DNA from: Terriglobia bacterium
Lineage (GTDB): Bacteria > Acidobacteriota > Terriglobia > Terriglobales > Acidobacteriaceae
NCBI GenBank assembly: GCA_020072585.1
Contig: JAIQGL010000032.1
Location: forward strand, 1 to 64,000
Direction of reading: 5' to 3'
Length of the DNA: 64,000 nucleotides
Shown: in pieces, positions 61,131 through 64,000 of the stretch
Layout: each line of letters starts with the position of its first letter
How positions within the stretch are numbered: position 1 is the first letter of the stretch
Program-made: the position numbers and the translations under genes
Notes under the pieces: model-generated
Seen by the model: only the letters and a program-made list of their open reading frames with translations
The model's database searches: none
What the model was told of the DNA's origin: nothing

Positions 61131-61460
61131 TTACTTTTCCCCTGACCTTTTTCGTCCGGAGCGGTTTGCGCTCCGAACTGTACGCACTTCTTTTTTTGCG
61201 GCTTGCATCTGAGGGGCAGGCGCTCCGCGGAGCAAACCTTCTGTGCTGAGGTCTTCATCAAGGTCTGGCCAATGAATGCCATACCCGCCGCCGGAAATCT
61301 TCCAATGTTTTCTCTGTTTTGGGGTGGCCTGGAGCAGCCTGGGATACCATGTGAGAGGTACCGTGATAGTGCGCCCGTCTTTCATGGTGACGTTCAGGGT
61401 GTCGGCGGTAAAACTCACCCCGGCAACCCTCTCATCCGCGCCGAGTGCCAAAATACCCAT
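61131..61460 (-). CDS. DUF2442 domain protein
   Basis: The 109-residue protein has VAGVSFTADTLNVTMKDGRTITVPLTWYPRLLQATPKQR (quoted in part) and GIHWPDLDEDLSTEGLLRG, the DUF2442 signature. The C-terminus is basic. Its start overlaps the DUF4160 gene by 29 bases, a known pairing. These pairs may be toxin-antitoxin-like modules, but that is not shown. An alternative start further inside would remove the overlap. Confidence 0.9.
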   Translation of the reverse strand: MGILALGADERVAGVSFTADTLNVTMKDGRTITVPLTWYPRLLQATPKQRKHWKISGGGYGIHWPDLDEDLSTEGLLRGAPAPQMQAAKKEVRTVRSANRSGRKRSGEK

Positions 61461-61683
61461 GCCAAGCCTCCAATAGCTCTTCCTTGTTCTCTGCTACGGT
61501 CCCCCGCAGTAGATTCAGCTCTCTTGCATTAAAGCCAAAATTGCGCGCCAGAGCAACTGGATCCAACCAGAATTTTGCCGAAAGATCGTCCCGGTCCACA
61601 TGAACGTGTGGTGGTTCGTTGGGCTCATGGCTGTAAAAGTAAAACCGATACGGCCCGGATCGAAGTACTGTCGGCATGCACAC
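61432..61683 (-). CDS. DUF4160 domain protein
   Basis: The 83-residue protein contains YRFYFYSHEPNEPPHVHVDRDD, typical of DUF4160. It precedes and overlaps DUF2442, so the two are co-expressed. The function is unknown; the pair is often considered a candidate toxin-antitoxin module. Confidence 0.9.
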   Translation of the reverse strand: MCMPTVLRSGPYRFYFYSHEPNEPPHVHVDRDDLSAKFWLDPVALARNFGFNARELNLLRGTVAENKEELLEAWHGYFGTRRG

Positions 61684-61712
61684 GGCATTGTAACAACCTG
61701 ATTCATCCGAAC

Positions 61713-62867
61713 CTATTTCAACTGCTCAATCTGCCCCAGCGCCGTCTCGTCAATCTTCTTCATCCCCAGATGTTTTTGCAGCCAGCGGGCGCGGTCAAGA
61801 CGGGCAGTGGCGTTGAGAGCGTGCGGAGCGTCATAGAACTCCATCTTTTTATCTTTGGAGCTGAACGCATCCAGATATTTTTGCCCCTGCTCTTTGGAGA
61901 TGCCGTCGTGGGAGGCAAATTGCAGGAAGATGCTTTCGCGGTCCGTATGTCCCAGAAAATAGACCGGATCGTCCCAGGCGTATTCATGGAAATATTCGCG
62001 GACGTTGTCCTCGCCCATCTCCTTGATCTGCGCCATGCGCCCGGGGTCTTTGCTGGCGAAAAGCTCCTCTTCGTCGGAATAGCCGCTGGCCATCAGCACA
62101 TAACAGCAGATGCGCGTATCCACTCCGGCCAGGATCGCGCCCACATGCGCATCCCAGCTATGGCCGACGTAGGCAATGCGTTTGCGGTCAACGTCATGCC
62201 GGCCCAGGAGCAGGTCCACGCCTCGGCGCAGGTCAATCACCTGGTGTCCGGCGGCCTCGCTCTGCTGCTTCACCAGTTCCAGCGTGTTTGCGCCTTTCTG
62301 TTCCACAAAGTCATGGCGGACCTGCGGAGCGTCAATCAGCAGAGAGACCACGCCGGCGCGGGCCAGCACCAGCGCTTCTTCAAGGAACTCGTCTTTGTTG
62401 GCAAGCGGCGAACCTTTCATGAGCCAGTGTCCCCAGATGATGGCGGGAAACGGGCCGTTGCCATGCGGAATGAGCAAGTAGGCCGGAACGCGATCTCCGC
62501 TGGCGCCGGCATAGTTGACCTCGATCAACCGGACGTCGCCACGCTTCTCCACGTTGGTCTCACGCGTTTCAAGACCTGCGTGGCTGTCATAGTCAAAATG
62601 CGGCAGCAGGTCAGGATACGAAGGCCGGGGATAATCAACGGGCGCTCCCGGCTGTCCTGAAACTGGCTCTGACTGGAGTGCGGGAGATGGCGTAGCGGCC
62701 GGAGCCGGCCCTGGTGACCGTGCCGGCGAAGGAGACGCTTGCGGCGTAGCTGCGGGCAATGGCTCTCTGCTCCGGTTGAGTGTTGGCCGCTGCTGTGATG
62801 GCTCGGAAGACTGGGCTGCGGCGGCGGCATATAAAAATAACGGAATCAAAAGTCGCAAAATCCGCAT
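61713..62867 (-). CDS. Exported alpha/beta hydrolase (acetyl-xylan-esterase/dienelactone-hydrolase type)
   Basis: 384 residues from the ATG at 62867; a hydrophobic signal peptide (RILRLLIPLFLYAAAAAQ) is followed by a Pro/Ser/Ala-rich linker to about 80. The hydrolase core has the nucleophile motif GHSWDAHVG (GxSxx type) and IPHGNGPFPAIIWGHWL; the catalytic Asp and His lie in the C-terminal half (the DAPHALNA stretch holds the His). Substrate unknown, probably an ester. An ATG at 62906 would add 13 residues but would weaken the signal. Confidence 0.88.
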   Translation of the reverse strand: MRILRLLIPLFLYAAAAAQSSEPSQQRPTLNRSREPLPAATPQASPSPARSPGPAPAATPSPALQSEPVSGQPGAPVDYPRPSYPDLLPHFDYDSHAGLETRETNVEKRGDVRLIEVNYAGASGDRVPAYLLIPHGNGPFPAIIWGHWLMKGSPLANKDEFLEEALVLARAGVVSLLIDAPQVRHDFVEQKGANTLELVKQQSEAAGHQVIDLRRGVDLLLGRHDVDRKRIAYVGHSWDAHVGAILAGVDTRICCYVLMASGYSDEEELFASKDPGRMAQIKEMGEDNVREYFHEYAWDDPVYFLGHTDRESIFLQFASHDGISKEQGQKYLDAFSSKDKKMEFYDAPHALNATARLDRARWLQKHLGMKKIDETALGQIEQLK

Positions 62868-62982
62868 AGAGATTTTCCCCAGAATGCCTGTTGGCGCTAG
62901 CATCACTGTAGCAAAGCACGGGGATAGAAGTCGCCATGCGGATGGTTAACGGTCCATAATTGTTTCCCCGGAGGCTCAAGAG

Positions 62983-63975
62983 TTGATATATATTCCTGCG
63001 ACCATGAAGAGATTAATACACACTATCTCGCTATTCATGCTGCTGGGAGGCGGCCAGCTTTCTTTGGCACAGCAACAGTTGTATCCTCTGCCGGAGAAGA
63101 AGGGCGCGTTGATCATCACGCCCGGGATGAAAACAATACAAACCGAGCTGCGGGATGATGATTCACAACTCAGGGTGAAATGGGACTCCCCCGAGCACCT
63201 CATGACCATGACCGCTTTTATTCAACCTGCGGAAGCGCCCGGAGACGCCAGGGTCTGCCGTGACACATGGTGGCCGCAGACCGAACGCGGGATTGTGAGC
63301 CTTGCAAAAATCAAGGACAAAAAATTCCGCGAGCCGGACGGGGTGGCCCTGGTGGAATATACGGTCGCGAAGCTGGAAAAGACGATCAATCAAAAACATG
63401 TGCACGCTTATCTGGCCGGAGGCGATGTCTGGGCTGAAGTCCATATTTCCAAAGTCGACTTCAAGCCGGAAGACCAGGCGCTATTTGACGCCATCCTGAG
63501 CACGCTGCGGCTGAAAGCGGACTACGTCACCAACAGCCGGGATTACTGGCGCTGGGGCGCGATCGCCTCCAATCAAATGGAATATAAGAAAGCCGCCAGA
63601 TACTTTCAGAAATCGCTCGACCTGGAAAAGAAGTCTCCTGTACTGGCCCCGGAGATCCTGCGGCGGATGATCGCAGACCTGGGGCATTTCTACGAGTCAT
63701 CTGGGGACCTTGCGCGGGCCAAAGAAACGCTGGAATACGGGCTTTCAAAATATCCCGATTATCCTCTCTATCACTACAACATGGCGTGCGTGATCGCGCT
63801 TACGGAAAAGATGGATGAGACCCTGGCGGAACTCCGCCTGGCTTATGCAAACCGAAAGAACATATATCCTGAAGAACAAGCCCTGCTTGATCCCTTAACG
63901 ATCGACTGCTTCAGCAAGTTTGCCAGAGAGCAAAAGTTCATTCAGGCAGTGCGAGAAATGCAGCAGCAACACTAG
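62983..63975 (+). CDS. Exported protein with TPR-like C-terminal half
   Basis: 330 residues from the TTG at 62983, which follows GGAGG by 8 bases, the best ribosome site; an ATG at 63004 would give 323 residues. The signal peptide ends near LSLAQ. The N-terminal half is beta-like with a domain of unknown type, and residues about 200-320 form TPR-like helical hairpins (SNQMEYKKAARYFQKSLDLE, YHYNMACVIALTEKMDETL). The role is probably protein binding in the periplasm. It runs to near the window edge. Confidence 0.82.
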   Translation: MIYIPATMKRLIHTISLFMLLGGGQLSLAQQQLYPLPEKKGALIITPGMKTIQTELRDDDSQLRVKWDSPEHLMTMTAFIQPAEAPGDARVCRDTWWPQTERGIVSLAKIKDKKFREPDGVALVEYTVAKLEKTINQKHVHAYLAGGDVWAEVHISKVDFKPEDQALFDAILSTLRLKADYVTNSRDYWRWGAIASNQMEYKKAARYFQKSLDLEKKSPVLAPEILRRMIADLGHFYESSGDLARAKETLEYGLSKYPDYPLYHYNMACVIALTEKMDETLAELRLAYANRKNIYPEEQALLDPLTIDCFSKFAREQKFIQAVREMQQQH

Positions 63976-64000
63976 AGCAGTTCGCACACACAAGAATACT

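Noticed and set aside
61131-61683. New toxin-antitoxin system
   Set aside because: The DUF4160/DUF2442 pair is already known from many genomes, so it is not new here, and toxicity is not shown by sequence.
61575-62660. 361-residue open frame antisense to the exported hydrolase
   Set aside because: The hydrolase on the other strand has a clear signal peptide and catalytic motif; this frame has none.
1-64000. tRNA, rRNA, CRISPR or riboswitch features
   Set aside because: No cloverleaf, spaced direct repeats or known riboswitch consensus was found by eye; a covariance-model search would be needed to be certain.

Overview
The window looks like chromosomal DNA from an Acidobacteriota bacterium, most likely a soil lineage near Koribacter/Terriglobia. 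This is inferred from gene content: exported proteins ending in AQ or AQA, a DUF1800/DUF1501 pair, a HipA-like kinase next to DUF3037, an ECF sigma factor with a TonB-like partner, moderately high GC, and many short intergenic repeats of the CACGGATGAACACGGAT and CCCGAGCGCAGCGAAGGAT type. No rRNA, tRNA, CRISPR array or prophage was seen.

Layout. 1-0.6 kb: N-terminus of an IS110-family transposase cut by the window edge, with a non-coding leader. 0.6-2.2 kb: ECF sigma factor and an overlapping membrane-anchored TonB-domain protein. 2.8-7.1 kb: small and secreted hypotheticals, rnhB, and a 620-residue exported protein with one haem motif. 7.3-10 kb: the housekeeping operon rpsP-khpA-rimM-trmD-rplS behind a good promoter. 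10-14.4 kb: two secreted paralogues on either side of a PAS histidine kinase/receiver hybrid, with a perfect CRP-type palindrome in the divergent promoter. 14.5-20 kb: PIG-L deacetylase, APC permease and MFS exporter, tightly packed. 20-26 kb: four tandem exported DinB-fold proteins, an S1/P1 nuclease, a DUF3667 protein and a fifth exported DinB-like protein. 26-31 kb: GAF/HD-GYP protein with an altered HD dyad, then DUF1800 and DUF1501. 31-35 kb: acetyltransferase-like membrane protein, dual-specificity phosphatase, ferredoxin-thioredoxin-reductase-like Fe-S protein, HipA-like kinase and DUF3037. 35-51 kb, nearly all minus strand: a secreted serine-protease-like lipoprotein and a dispersed 2-oxoacid dehydrogenase gene set (E2, E1 beta, E1 alpha, lipB, lpdA), interrupted by a tetrahaem cytochrome/ferredoxin/NrfD electron-transfer operon, an EVE protein, an iron-permease-like protein, a PilZ protein, a HAD dehalogenase and a 57-residue YHS protein. 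51-64 kb: DUF1801, an orphan two-helix sensor-like protein with a GlsB/YeaQ protein, hemB with an unusual insertion, mutS2, a frameshifted secreted protein, an AraC regulator, a seven-bladed propeller, a sixth DinB protein, DUF4160/DUF2442, an alpha/beta hydrolase and a TPR protein.

How the genes work together. The clearest functional units are the ribosomal/tRNA-modification operon, the 2-oxoacid dehydrogenase set with its lipoylation enzyme, and the quinone-linked NrfD module. The most unusual items are the exported DinB array, whose metal-ligand histidines are conserved in some copies and lost in others, the two secreted paralogues around a kinase with a CRP-type site, the IS110 leader that could encode a bridge RNA, the HN-type HD-GYP protein, and the kinase/phosphatase/Fe-S neighbourhood at 32-35 kb. 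At least five families of short inverted or dispersed repeats fill the spacers, and one copy supplies the last codons of rnhB. No whole new system is proven by the sequence alone.
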